This document shows positions 8,936 through 17,607 of a stretch of DNA of 64,000 nt, piece by piece. Below the pieces are notes generated by a model. It saw nothing but the letters and a program-made list of their open reading frames with translations, made no database searches and had not been told where the DNA came from. Within the stretch, counting starts at the first letter, position 1. Every line of letters begins with the position of its first letter. Source of the stretch: Actinomycetes bacterium. Its GTDB lineage: Bacteria; Actinomycetota; Coriobacteriia; Coriobacteriales; Eggerthellaceae. A program made the position numbers and the translations under genes. The DNA lies in the NCBI GenBank assembly GCA_023460315.1, contig JAEWQO010000007.1:7670-71669 (forward strand). The letters run 5' to 3'.

Positions 8936-9709
8936 ATGACCGAAAAAAAGAAGAACAGGGTGCGTGCCGTGCCGGAATCTGGACAATGGCCTGACAGGGT
9001 TGCACCTATCGCGCTGGCGGCGGGGGCCTTGCTCACGACGGTTGGGTTTCTGCTCGCGTTTTTATATGCCTCGCCGGTGAATGGCGCGTCGGTGGACGGC
9101 GTCGCTCTCATCGGGGATCAAATGGTGGGAACGAAGCTGCTGCTTTCTCAGAAGATATTCTATTTCCACATGCCCGTTGCCATCACGTCGTTTCTTGCAC
9201 TTGCTTTTGCGGCGTATTACTGTGTGCGGTTTCTCATGACGAAGGATCAGCGATTTGACACGTGCGCGAGGATAGCCATGGAGATATCCCTGGTTTTCGT
9301 CATCTGCACCATGATCACCGGTGAGATGTGGACGCGGTTTGAGTGGGGCGTATGGTGGACGTGGGAACCGCGCCTGACCACCTATCTCATTCTCATGCTG
9401 ATCGTGATTGCCTATTTCATCCTCCGCAACGCCGTCGATGATCCTGAGCGCCGGGCAACTTATGCGGCGGTTGTGGGCATCGTGGCTTTCGTTGACGTGC
9501 CCATCTGCCTCATGGTCACCCGCCTCATTCCTTCGAGCATCCATCCTGTGGTGTTGCGCGAAGGGGGGATGACGGCTGATATGGGTCTGACGGTGGCCGT
9601 GGTCATGGTAGGTATGCTGCTGGTGGGTTTTGCCCTCTATCGCTTGCGGTTCCGCCAGGTGCGTCTTACCCAACGCCTCGATCTTCTCAAGGAGCGCCTC
9701 GAGGATTGA
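8936..9709 (+). CDS. ccmC: Heme-handling membrane protein CcmC
   Basis: The start is the ATG at 8936, close behind GAGAGGAAAGG; an in-frame GTG at 8885 lacks such a site. The 257-residue product has six membrane segments and the family's tryptophan-rich motif (WGVWWTWEPRLT). CcmC loads heme onto CcmE. Conserved His residues flank the motif (FHMPVAIT upstream; SSIHPVV downstream). An N-terminal tail of about 25 charged residues is longer than in many homologues. Confidence 0.93.
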   Translation: MTEKKKNRVRAVPESGQWPDRVAPIALAAGALLTTVGFLLAFLYASPVNGASVDGVALIGDQMVGTKLLLSQKIFYFHMPVAITSFLALAFAAYYCVRFLMTKDQRFDTCARIAMEISLVFVICTMITGEMWTRFEWGVWWTWEPRLTTYLILMLIVIAYFILRNAVDDPERRATYAAVVGIVAFVDVPICLMVTRLIPSSIHPVVLREGGMTADMGLTVAVVMVGMLLVGFALYRLRFRQVRLTQRLDLLKERLED

Positions 9710-9765
9710 ACGAGGAGCCAACGCAGCATGCATGAATGTTTCCCCACTCAAGAAAAGGAGCCACT

Positions 9766-9948
9766 ATGAACGCCGTCCTTGAAGAGATATACAGCACCAT
9801 TCTTCCTTCAGCCCCCTATATCATTGCTGCCTATGCACTTATCTGGCTGGTCCTGTTCGTCTATGTGTTCATCATCATGCGAGGCCTCAAGAAGACCGAG
9901 GATCAGATGGCTGTCCTCGAAGAGGCTTTGGCCGAAAAAGGCCGTTAG
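9766..9948 (+). CDS. ccmD: Small membrane protein CcmD-like
   Basis: The 60-residue ORF begins at ATG 9766 behind AAAAGGAG. It has one hydrophobic segment (about 15-38) followed by a charged helix (GLKKTEDQMAVLEEAL). Its size, topology and position directly after ccmC are those of CcmD, which holds CcmE in the CcmABC complex. The sequence itself is too short for certainty. Confidence 0.75.
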   Translation: MNAVLEEIYSTILPSAPYIIAAYALIWLVLFVYVFIIMRGLKKTEDQMAVLEEALAEKGR

Positions 9949-10011
9949 GAACATGTCTCGATAAGAAAAGGTAACCTGCCGCTTTCAAGCATGTGGATTA
10001 TCGGTGAACCA

Positions 10012-10053
10012 AGGAGGTGCGTCTCGAATGAAACGGGCGCACCTCCTATTTCT
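10012..10053 (+). terminator. Rho-independent terminator of the ccm cluster
   Basis: AGGAGGTGCG (10012-10021) pairs perfectly with CGCACCTCCT (10038-10047), and ATTTCTT follows. It closes the cytochrome-ccm transcription unit about 65 bp after ccmD. Confidence 0.75.
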
Positions 10054-10105
10054 TGCCTTGCATTCGACTTTGAGGCCGTATACCATATATTCATAGGTTA
10101 TGTGA

Positions 10106-10164
10106 CGTTTTACACAAGATATTGTGTAAAACGAGCGTAAAAGCGGTGGATAATTTGCGTAAAA
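10106..10164 (+). promoter_or_regulatory. NrdR box inside an extended palindrome, with phased GTAAAA repeats
   Basis: ACACAAGATATTGTGT at 10112-10127 fits the 16-bp box of the NrdR repressor of ribonucleotide reductase genes. It lies within a longer perfect palindrome, 10106-10133, with 12-bp arms CGTTTTACACAA and TTGTGTAAAACG. A weaker NrdR-like copy may lie about 32 bp upstream (10080-10095). GTAAAA recurs at 10126, 10137 and 10159, that is 11 and 22 bp apart. NrdR binding is the likely control of nrdDG; the extra repeats may belong to a second factor. Confidence 0.7.
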
Positions 10165-10224
10165 CTCGCGAAATCCACAGATCGTTCGACGGAAATACTG
10201 GAAACTAGGGAGAGGTTGGCGTCC

Positions 10225-12546
10225 ATGGTCACGACCATCATCAAGCGCGACGGCCGTACGGCTGAATTCAATCAAGGCAAAATTGCCGAAGCGGTTGAGA
10301 GGGCTTTTCAGGCATGCGGCGCCATGCAGGATCGCGTTGCTGCCGAGGACATCGCGCAGAAGGTTGTGAGCAAGCTTGAAGCGGGGGCCATCGAGGGCGT
10401 ACCCACCGTCGAGGGTGTGCAGGACGTGGTTGAGGAGACGCTCATCGAATCCGGTTTCGTGCAGACGGCGAAATCCTATATTCTCTATCGCGCCGAGCGC
10501 AACAGAGTGCGCGACGTGAACAGCCGTCTCATCCAGACCCTGAAAGACATCACGTTTTCCACGGCGTCCGACTCGGACATGAAACGCGAGAACGCGAACA
10601 TCGATGCCGACACCGCGATGGGCACCATGCTCAAATATGGTTCTGAATCGGCGAAACAGTTCTATGAGATGTGCGTCATTGATCCCAAGTTTGCACGCGC
10701 TCACCGCGAAGGGGATATCCATATCCATGACATGGATTTCTATACGCTCACCACGACCTGCTGCCAGATAGAGCTCCGCAAGCTGTTCAAGGGCGGTTTT
10801 TCCACCGGCCATGGCGTGCTGCGCGAGCCCAACGACATCACCAGTTATGCGGCCCTTGCCTGCATCGCCATCCAGTCGAACCAAAACGATCAACACGGTG
10901 GGCAGGCCATCTGCGATTTCGACTACGGCTTGGCCGAAGGCGTGCGCAAAACCTACCGTCGCCTGTACAAGAAACATCTGGCCGAGGCCGTCGATTTGCT
11001 TTCAGACATCGATGAGGCTCGTGCGTTCGCGCAGGACGCCTTGGAGCGCGTTGAGGCGAAGACGGGCCTTTGGGCGAGCCTCGATGTGAACGAGGACTTC
11101 AAAGCGGAGGTTCGCGCCACGCTGCTTGAAGGCGGTCTGGACGAAGCGGTGGCCGACCGCGTGCTTGCCTATGCGGAAAAGAATGCCTATGCCGACACTG
11201 ATCGCACGACCTTCCAGTCTATGGAGGCTCTCGTGCACAACCTGAACACCATGCATAGCCGTGCCGGAGCGCAGACGCCGTTCAGCTCGGTCAACTATGG
11301 CATGGACACGTCGCCCGAGGGACGCATGGTGGTGAAAAACATGCTCTTGGCCACCGAGGAAGGCTTGGGATCGGGGGAGACGCCCATTTTCCCCGTACAG
11401 ATATTCCGCGTGAAGGAGGGCGTGAACTACAATTCTCAAGATCCCAACTACGACCTGTTCAAGCTGGCCATGCATTGCTCGGCCAAGCGACTCTTCCCGA
11501 ATTTCAGCTTTCTTGATGCTCCCTTCAACATCGGCTACTACAAGGGCACCCCTGAGACGGAGATAGCCTATATGGGCTGCCGCACGCGCGTCATGGCCAA
11601 CGTGTACGATCCTGATCGGGAGATCACGCCCGGGCGCGGCAATCTGAGCTTCACCTCCGTGAATTTGCCTCGCCTCGCCATTCGTGCAAAGGGGGATCTT
11701 GACCTCTTTTTCGATTTGCTCGATGCCAAGCTTGCGCTCGTCGTCGGACAGCTTGATGAGCGGTTTGAAATCCAGGCTCGGAAAAAGGTGTACAACGCTC
11801 CCTTCCTCATGGGTCAGGGCGTGTGGATTGACTCCGAGAAGCTGCGGCCGACCGATGAGCAGCGCGAAGTGCTCAAGCATGGAACGCTGTCAGTGGGCTT
11901 CATCGGCTTGGCAGAAACGCTCGTGGCGTTGACCGGACAGCATCATGGCCAGTCCCCGGCATCGCAGAATCTCGGCTTGGAGATCATCGGCCATATGCGC
12001 GGCTATCTTGACCGGGTGTCTCAGGAGCGCCATCTCAACTATGGCCTCATTGCGACTCCCGCCGAAGGCCTCTCGGGCCGTTTTGTTCGCATGGATCGTG
12101 CGCGCTATGGCTCCATTCCCGGCGTGACCGACCGCGACTACTACACGAATGGCTTCCATGTTCCGGTCTATTACGACATCAGCGCATTCGAGAAGATCGA
12201 GATTGAAGCTCCTTACCATGCTCTCACGAATGCCGGTCACATTTCCTATGTGGAGCTTGACGGTGATCCTACGGAAAATCTCGAGGCTTTCGAGGCGGTC
12301 GTGCGCCATATGAAGGAAAGCGGCATCGGATATGGCTCCGTAAACCATCCGGTTGATCGTGATCCTGTCTGCGGCTACAACGGCATCATCGGTGACGTGT
12401 GTCCCAAATGCGGGCGCACCGAAGATGAGCATGGCGGTTCTTTCGAACGCATCCGCCGCATCACCGGCTATCTGGTGGGAACGCTCGATCGCTTCAACGA
12501 CGCCAAACGCGCCGAGGAGCAAGACCGCGTGAAGCACCAGCTGTAA
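10225..12546 (+). CDS. nrdD: Anaerobic class III ribonucleoside-triphosphate reductase NrdD
   Basis: The ATG at 10225 is preceded by AGGGAGAGG; the in-frame TTG at 10216 abuts that site and is less likely. The 773-residue enzyme makes dNTPs from NTPs without oxygen. It starts with an ATP-cone (about 3-95; IIKRDGRTAEFNQGKIAEAV) that senses ATP/dATP. A two-pair zinc site lies near the end (CGYN...CPKCG). The glycyl-radical motif RITGYLVGTLDRF places the radical on about Gly748. Its activase NrdG is 68 bp downstream, and a NrdR box stands upstream. Length and motifs are those of a complete enzyme. Confidence 0.97.
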   Translation: MVTTIIKRDGRTAEFNQGKIAEAVERAFQACGAMQDRVAAEDIAQKVVSKLEAGAIEGVPTVEGVQDVVEETLIESGFVQTAKSYILYRAERNRVRDVNSRLIQTLKDITFSTASDSDMKRENANIDADTAMGTMLKYGSESAKQFYEMCVIDPKFARAHREGDIHIHDMDFYTLTTTCCQIELRKLFKGGFSTGHGVLREPNDITSYAALACIAIQSNQNDQHGGQAICDFDYGLAEGVRKTYRRLYKKHLAEAVDLLSDIDEARAFAQDALERVEAKTGLWASLDVNEDFKAEVRATLLEGGLDEAVADRVLAYAEKNAYADTDRTTFQSMEALVHNLNTMHSRAGAQTPFSSVNYGMDTSPEGRMVVKNMLLATEEGLGSGETPIFPVQIFRVKEGVNYNSQDPNYDLFKLAMHCSAKRLFPNFSFLDAPFNIGYYKGTPETEIAYMGCRTRVMANVYDPDREITPGRGNLSFTSVNLPRLAIRAKGDLDLFFDLLDAKLALVVGQLDERFEIQARKKVYNAPFLMGQGVWIDSEKLRPTDEQREVLKHGTLSVGFIGLAETLVALTGQHHGQSPASQNLGLEIIGHMRGYLDRVSQERHLNYGLIATPAEGLSGRFVRMDRARYGSIPGVTDRDYYTNGFHVPVYYDISAFEKIEIEAPYHALTNAGHISYVELDGDPTENLEAFEAVVRHMKESGIGYGSVNHPVDRDPVCGYNGIIGDVCPKCGRTEDEHGGSFERIRRITGYLVGTLDRFNDAKRAEEQDRVKHQL

Positions 12547-12570
12547 CATCCCTTTTCTGTCAACGAGCGT

Positions 12571-12597
12571 CCCCCATGATGTGCTCTTCCATGGGGG
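12571..12597 (+). other. Hairpin between nrdD and nrdG
   Basis: CCCCCATG (12571-12578) and CATGGGGG (12590-12597) form a perfect 8-bp stem with an 11-nt loop. No T-run follows, so it is more likely an intra-operon stability or partial attenuation element than a terminator. Confidence 0.5.
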
Positions 12598-12614
12598 CGC
12601 ATGCGGAGTGACCC

Positions 12615-13163
12615 ATGACCACTGTTCCAAGCACCGTCAGAATCTACGGCACGGCTCCGGATTCCATCGTCGATGGTCCGGGGCTGCGCTTCGCCGTGTT
12701 CGTGCAGGGATGCACGCATGCCTGTCCCGGATGCCATAATCCTGAAAGCCAGCCGGCTGATGGGGGGACGGTTCGTGATATCGAGGGTCTCATTGCCGAG
12801 GTGGCGGCGAACAAATTGACGCAAGGCGTGACCATTTCGGGGGGCGAGCCGTTCCAGCAAGCCGCCGCCTGTGCCGAAATCGCGCGCCATGCGCATCGCC
12901 TTGGCTTGGGTGTCTGGACCTATTCTGGCTATCGCTATGAACAGCTGGCTGCCGGCGTCCCCGATCCGGCCGCCCGCGAACTTCTCGAGGCAACTGATGT
13001 GTTGGTGGATGGCCCGTTCATCCAGTCGCTTCACTCCTATGATCTGCCGTGGCGAGGTTCATCCAACCAACGGTTGATTGACGTTCCTGCCACGAGAATC
13101 CAGGGACACGTTGTTTTATGGGAGACTCATGAGAGTTTCCCCGACAAGCCTGCGTCCTGGTAG
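12615..13163 (+). CDS. nrdG: Anaerobic ribonucleotide reductase activating protein NrdG (radical SAM)
   Basis: The 182-residue protein carries the radical-SAM cluster motif with CX3CX2C spacing (GCTHACPGCHNPES) and a glycine-rich SAM segment (TISGGEPF). It uses a 4Fe-4S cluster and S-adenosylmethionine to install the glycyl radical on NrdD, encoded immediately upstream. The ATG at 12615 follows GGAG by a normal spacing. Length is usual for the family. Confidence 0.95.
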   Translation: MTTVPSTVRIYGTAPDSIVDGPGLRFAVFVQGCTHACPGCHNPESQPADGGTVRDIEGLIAEVAANKLTQGVTISGGEPFQQAAACAEIARHAHRLGLGVWTYSGYRYEQLAAGVPDPAARELLEATDVLVDGPFIQSLHSYDLPWRGSSNQRLIDVPATRIQGHVVLWETHESFPDKPASW

Positions 13164-13172
13164 GATGGCGCT

Positions 13173-14057
13173 ATGGAAGATCTGCAAAATCAAATTGACG
13201 GGTTCGTGCATGTCGATTGGCTCAGCACGGCAATCTCGGCTGTGATCATTCTTGCCGCGACGGCCGTCGTGTCAATGATCGTGACGCGCTTTTTGCGTCA
13301 TCTGTTGCATTTCAACGAAGAGAAAAACCTTCCTTCAAGCTCCATCTTCGTCAATATCGCCCGGGGCGCCCTATGGATTTTGGGTCTCTGCGTCATGTTG
13401 TCAACCTGCTTTGGCGTTGACGTGAGCGCCGCCGTCACCGCTCTTGGCATTGGCGGCATTGCCATATCGCTGGGTTTTCAGGATACCATCTCCAACCTTA
13501 TCGGAGGATTGCAGGTCAGCCTCCTGCGCATTGTGAAGCCGGGGGACAACATTGAGGTTGGGTCCTCGACGGGCGTGGTAAAGGACGTCATGTGGCGCCA
13601 TACCATCATACGCAATGCCAAGGGGGAAGTGGTTATCGTTCCCAACTCCATCATCAACAAGACGGCGCTGGTCCATCTTCCGCCAGCGAACCAGGTGTCG
13701 CTTCCTGTCGTCGTGACCACCGACGGAGCTTGTCTTGATGAAGTGGCCAAGGACATTGAGCGCGCTGCCTCTCAAACTGCGAAGACCATTGGCGCCTTGA
13801 CGAAGGAGCCCCAACTCTCCTTTTCGGAAATCATCGAGGCGGGGTTCAAGGGAGCACTCGTTTTTCATATGGCGGATTCTCGCGATGCGGCAAAAGCTCG
13901 AGATGCGGTGTTGCGCGCCATTGCTCCTCTCACCCGACAACGACCGGCCTCGGCGGCGGAGGGGCCTCTTGATGGCCCCACACGATCGGAGGGAGAAGAA
14001 CCTGCGTCGCTGCCACAGGGGGATGGGGCCAAAGGCAGGGCGCGTGGACGCGGGTGA
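13173..14057 (+). CDS. MscS-family mechanosensitive channel
   Basis: The 294-residue protein has N-terminal membrane segments (about 18-40 and 60-85). The pore helix and beta domain of the MscS family follow (GIGGIAISLGFQDTISNLIGG, then IVKPGDNIEVG and VVIVPNSIINKT). Such channels open on membrane tension to release solutes. The last ~45 residues are charged and low in complexity and overlap the next gene's proposed 5' end. It begins 9 bp after nrdG, so it may share the transcript. Confidence 0.92.
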   Translation: MEDLQNQIDGFVHVDWLSTAISAVIILAATAVVSMIVTRFLRHLLHFNEEKNLPSSSIFVNIARGALWILGLCVMLSTCFGVDVSAAVTALGIGGIAISLGFQDTISNLIGGLQVSLLRIVKPGDNIEVGSSTGVVKDVMWRHTIIRNAKGEVVIVPNSIINKTALVHLPPANQVSLPVVVTTDGACLDEVAKDIERAASQTAKTIGALTKEPQLSFSEIIEAGFKGALVFHMADSRDAAKARDAVLRAIAPLTRQRPASAAEGPLDGPTRSEGEEPASLPQGDGAKGRARGRG

Positions 14058-15129
14058 CGTCAGAATCGTGCGTGCCGGTCCGCTTCACCGGTTTGACGGC
14101 CTGCTCTCTCAGCGCGGCTGGGCGACATCTCAGGTGTTGACGTATCGTCGCGCTGTGGTCAGGACATCGAGGCGACGCATTCGCGAATGGGATCGCTACA
14201 TGGTGAACGATGCCGATTACGCCGTGCTCGTCACGTTGGGGGATTTGGGCTATGTCGGACTCGTTTCGGTGTCGCTCATCGATTTTGTTCGTATCGCCTA
14301 TCGGACGACAAGCATCGTGACGCCTTTTCCCCTTGGTCGCTTTCGTCTGCCCGAGTCATCATCTTCCGGCATCTCGGCGTTCGAGAACGGTCGCGTGTCA
14401 ATACGTTTTGATGTCCAGGAGGGGGTGAGGAGCCTTCGCGTCCGTTTCGCACGTTTCGACGGGGATGAGGCCTTGACGTTTGAGGCGGTCTTGGACGATG
14501 GACCTCAGGACTCGATCGTCGTTGCCGCGCCATGGCAAGAGGACCAGAAGGCTTTTTGCTATAGCCAAAAGACCATTGGCATGCGGGCGCGGGGGAGCTT
14601 CAAGAAGGGCTTGCTGATTCATGGCTTCAATCCGGCTGACTCGCTTGGCCTGCTCGACTGGCATCGAGGGGTGTGGGCGCGCGGTGACACCTGGCTCTGC
14701 GGCATTGCCCAGGGCTGGCAGGATGGCCGGGGAGGGAGTGCGACAGGGGCGCACCGCTTCGGGTTCAATGTGGGCTATAGGCTCGGCGATGAATCGATGT
14801 CAGGGGGAAACGCTTTATTCGTCGATGGAATCGCCCACAAGATTGGCCGGGTTGACCTCGGCATTCCCGAAAGGCGGGGGCCGCAGGGGGCAAGCGTCGC
14901 TGACCGTTATGACTTCACGCGTCCTTGGCGGATGGCTGATGGCGACGGCAGGATCGATCTCACGTTCACTCCGGTCTTGGAGCGGGCTGACCGTCTGGAT
15001 TGCCGCTTGGTCTCTTCCGATGAGCATCAGGTGTTTGGCTTGTTCAGCGGCACGACTGTCCTTGATGACGGCAGCCCTTTTGCCATCGAGAACCTGTATG
15101 GCTCGATGGAGGTCTCCCAGAGGGCTTAG
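13972..15129 (+). CDS. DUF2804 family protein
   Basis: The frame continues past the end of the MscS gene. I choose ATG 13972 because GGAGGGG stands seven bases before it, giving 385 residues; GTG 14044 is the main alternative and would shorten the odd Arg-rich N-terminus. From about residue 35 the protein matches the feel of DUF2804 proteins: a GWATSQVLTYRR-like opening, alternating beta-strands, and WRMADGDGRIDLTF near the end. The function of the family is unknown. It overlaps the upstream gene by 86 bp with this start, suggesting co-expression. Confidence 0.75.
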   Translation: MAPHDRREKNLRRCHRGMGPKAGRVDAGDVRIVRAGPLHRFDGLLSQRGWATSQVLTYRRAVVRTSRRRIREWDRYMVNDADYAVLVTLGDLGYVGLVSVSLIDFVRIAYRTTSIVTPFPLGRFRLPESSSSGISAFENGRVSIRFDVQEGVRSLRVRFARFDGDEALTFEAVLDDGPQDSIVVAAPWQEDQKAFCYSQKTIGMRARGSFKKGLLIHGFNPADSLGLLDWHRGVWARGDTWLCGIAQGWQDGRGGSATGAHRFGFNVGYRLGDESMSGGNALFVDGIAHKIGRVDLGIPERRGPQGASVADRYDFTRPWRMADGDGRIDLTFTPVLERADRLDCRLVSSDEHQVFGLFSGTTVLDDGSPFAIENLYGSMEVSQRA

Positions 15130-15190
15130 GGACCACGTCTCCCGGTCCGCGCCGGCGGCCGGTGAAGCGTCCGGGGAGACGAAAGCCTCT

Positions 15191-16264
15191 CTATAGTCCT
15201 TCCGCCTCAAACCGCTTCTCCAAAGCCTCTTGATGGATGCTGTATTGCAACGCAATGTCTTTGGTCACGCGTTTTGATTTGACAAGATCAAACAGGCTTT
15301 GATCCATCGTGCGCATGCCCTCCGATCCGCCAGCGGCAATCACGCTGTCTATCTGAGGGGTTCTCTCTTCACGTATGAGGTTGCGAATGGCCGTGTTGGT
15401 GCGCATAATCTCAAATGCGGGCACCATGCCGCCATCGATGGCGGGCACCAGCTGCTGGCTGACGATTGCTTGGAGCGCCAGGGACAGCTGGATGCGGGTC
15501 TGCCGTTGCTGCGAGGCGGGGAAGGCGTCGATCATGCGATCGACGGTGCCTACCGCTCCCGTGGTGTGCAAGGTTGAGAACAGCAACTGTGTCATTTCGG
15601 CTGCTGTGACGGCTGTGCTGATGACGGTTTTGTCGCGCATTTCTCCAAGCAGGATAACGTCCGGGCCTTCGCGCATGGCTGAGCGCAATGCCTCGCCGTA
15701 TGTGGCGATGTCGGTGGGCACCTCGCGCTGCGTGACAATGCAGGTGCCATGCTGATGCACGTATTCGATGGGATCCTCTATGGTGATGATGTATCCGCTG
15801 CGTTCATGATTCATCCGGTCGATAATGCAAGCGAGCGTGGTTGTCTTGCCGGCACCTGCCGGGCCGGTGACCAAGACGAGCCCCTTTTTGAGAGAGCTCA
15901 GACACAACACTTCCTCGGGAATGTTCAGATCTTCGGGTTGGGGAAGGCCGAAGGGTATGATGCGGATGACCGCACCGTACGAGCCTCGTTGGCGGAAGAT
16001 GCTTGCTCGGAAGCGGCCGGTTCCCGAGATGGCAAAGGAGAAACCGTCATCGTGATTGACATTGTCCACGAATGCGTTCATGCTGCGTCCCAACGCTTCG
16101 TAGATGACGCGCACGAATGCCTCCGTGTCGGCCGGGGTTAAGGGCGCTGAGTCCAGCCTGATCTGTCGTCCGCTCACCTCATAAGTCAGAGGAAGACCGG
16201 CAATGATAAAAATATCGGATGCCTTCGCATCGACCATCTCCTGCAGCAGTTGTTCCAGTTTCAT
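15191..16264 (-). CDS. pilT: PilT-type twitching ATPase
   Basis: The ATG at 16264 sits directly after AGGAGAAGC on the minus strand, giving 357 residues; upstream extension is unsupported. Walker A (GPAGAGKTT, about 134-142), an Asp-box region (TIEDPIEYVH), Walker B (VILLGEMRD) and the His box (LFSTLHTTGA) are all present. The C-terminal part (NLIREERTPQIDS..., GMRTMDQSLFDL) is that of PilT, the motor that retracts type IV pili, rather than of the assembly ATPase PilB. The next gene upstream on this strand is a PilC/GspF-like membrane protein. No pilin or pilB gene is visible here. Confidence 0.9.
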   Translation of the reverse strand: MKLEQLLQEMVDAKASDIFIIAGLPLTYEVSGRQIRLDSAPLTPADTEAFVRVIYEALGRSMNAFVDNVNHDDGFSFAISGTGRFRASIFRQRGSYGAVIRIIPFGLPQPEDLNIPEEVLCLSSLKKGLVLVTGPAGAGKTTTLACIIDRMNHERSGYIITIEDPIEYVHQHGTCIVTQREVPTDIATYGEALRSAMREGPDVILLGEMRDKTVISTAVTAAEMTQLLFSTLHTTGAVGTVDRMIDAFPASQQRQTRIQLSLALQAIVSQQLVPAIDGGMVPAFEIMRTNTAIRNLIREERTPQIDSVIAAGGSEGMRTMDQSLFDLVKSKRVTKDIALQYSIHQEALEKRFEAEGL

Positions 16265-16485
16265 TGCTTCTCCTATCATGGGTGCGCAGAACCCGACCAG
16301 AGGATGTCGTTCGGATCGGCGTCGTTTCATGGCGTCGTCGCGGTCCAATCGCTTCCTCGGCGAAGGCCTGGCGCGACGTGCCGGTCCCCATGAGGGCAGC
16401 CACCCTCATGACGATGGCGATATTCTCAAGGCGTTGTGGTCGACGTTGGGTGATTCGGTCGGATGTCAAGTTGCGCGGCATGCTG

Positions 16486-17607
16486 CTACCCGATTGATCC
16501 CATGATGCCGACCAGCGGCAGCATGACGGCTATCAGCATGGCGCCCATGCTGGCGGTCAAGAAGGCTGTCAACGTGGGTGCCGTACCGTCGATGATCCGA
16601 TCGATCTGAGCGATGGAGTCGTTGAGGCAGACGGACGACACGGTGCTCAACGCGGTTTCCAAACTGCCCGATCGCATTTCCACGACCAGCACGCGGACAC
16701 AGAGGGGATCGAGCACGCCATGGTCGGAGATGGCTTGGGCCAAGCTTTTTTCTGAGCTTGGGTCGGTTGTCTCGGCATAAGCCTGTTCGATCTGCCGTTT
16801 CAGGTTGGGATGGTCTATCAGGGGCAGGGCGCGTCGCATGGCGGAATCGGTGTCGATGCCCGCCGAGACGAACGTTGCCAAAGTGGCAGCGAAGCGGGCT
16901 ACGGACAGCTGACGCAAAGGGCCTCGGGCGAAGGGGGTCCTTTTGAGCAGATGCACGAGAGCTTGTTGTCCATCGGCGGTGGAGGCTGCTCCTCTGCCGA
17001 CGAGAGCGAGCGCGGTGCAAGCAAGGGTGGCGATCAGCGCCGCCCATCCAACAAATGTCGCTATGCCACCATACGAGAACGACCCCATCACGAGGTTGCC
17101 GGTCACGTCTTCGTACCCGCCAATAAAGGCAGGCAGGATGACGACGACCGCGAACAGCAGAATCACCGACATGATTGCAAGCAGAGCCGCAGAATGGGTG
17201 AGGGCGCTCTTGACTTTCGTTTGCAGGCGATCCTTCTCGCCATAGTAGTCCGCGAGGCCTTGCAGAACGTTTTCCAACCGTCCGGCATGTTCGCCGGCCT
17301 TTACCATGTCTACCAGATGCGAGGGAAAACAACGGGTGTCTTCCAGGGAGGCACCGAGCGATGCTCCCTTGATGAGTCCTGAATACACGAGGATGCAGGC
17401 CTTCTTGCATGCCTCATCTTCCATGCTTTCTGCGAGCAGGGACACCGCTTCGTCGTTTTGGATGCCAGCGGAGCAGAGGATGGCCATGCTTTCGCAGAAA
17501 GCGGAAAGGGCACTGCTTCCGGGCATTTTCGTTGGCATGGCCGTGTTTGCTCCTTGTCTTGGCACCAATACAGGCACCGCTCGGTGCAGGAAGCGCCGCT
17601 TTTCCAT
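16486..17607 (-). CDS. Type II secretion/type IV pilus inner-membrane platform protein (PilC/GspF-like)
   Basis: The frame opens at 17607 (373 residues). A second possible start is the ATG 23 codons further in, which follows AAGGAG at a slightly long distance. Two GspF-type domains are visible, each opening with a motif like FCESMAILCSAGIQ or FAATLATFVSAGID and followed by hydrophobic segments. It lacks most of the N-terminal region of typical PilC. It probably forms the membrane platform on which the PilT-like ATPase acts. The 221 bp to pilT hold no gene I can support. Confidence 0.82.
   Translation of the reverse strand: MEKRRFLHRAVPVLVPRQGANTAMPTKMPGSSALSAFCESMAILCSAGIQNDEAVSLLAESMEDEACKKACILVYSGLIKGASLGASLEDTRCFPSHLVDMVKAGEHAGRLENVLQGLADYYGEKDRLQTKVKSALTHSAALLAIMSVILLFAVVVILPAFIGGYEDVTGNLVMGSFSYGGIATFVGWAALIATLACTALALVGRGAASTADGQQALVHLLKRTPFARGPLRQLSVARFAATLATFVSAGIDTDSAMRRALPLIDHPNLKRQIEQAYAETTDPSSEKSLAQAISDHGVLDPLCVRVLVVEMRSGSLETALSTVSSVCLNDSIAQIDRIIDGTAPTLTAFLTASMGAMLIAVMLPLVGIMGSIG

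Noticed and set aside
9985..10977. Minus-strand open frame across the nrdD promoter
   Set aside because: It runs through the ccm terminator, the NrdR box and the ATP-cone coding region, all better explained on the plus strand.
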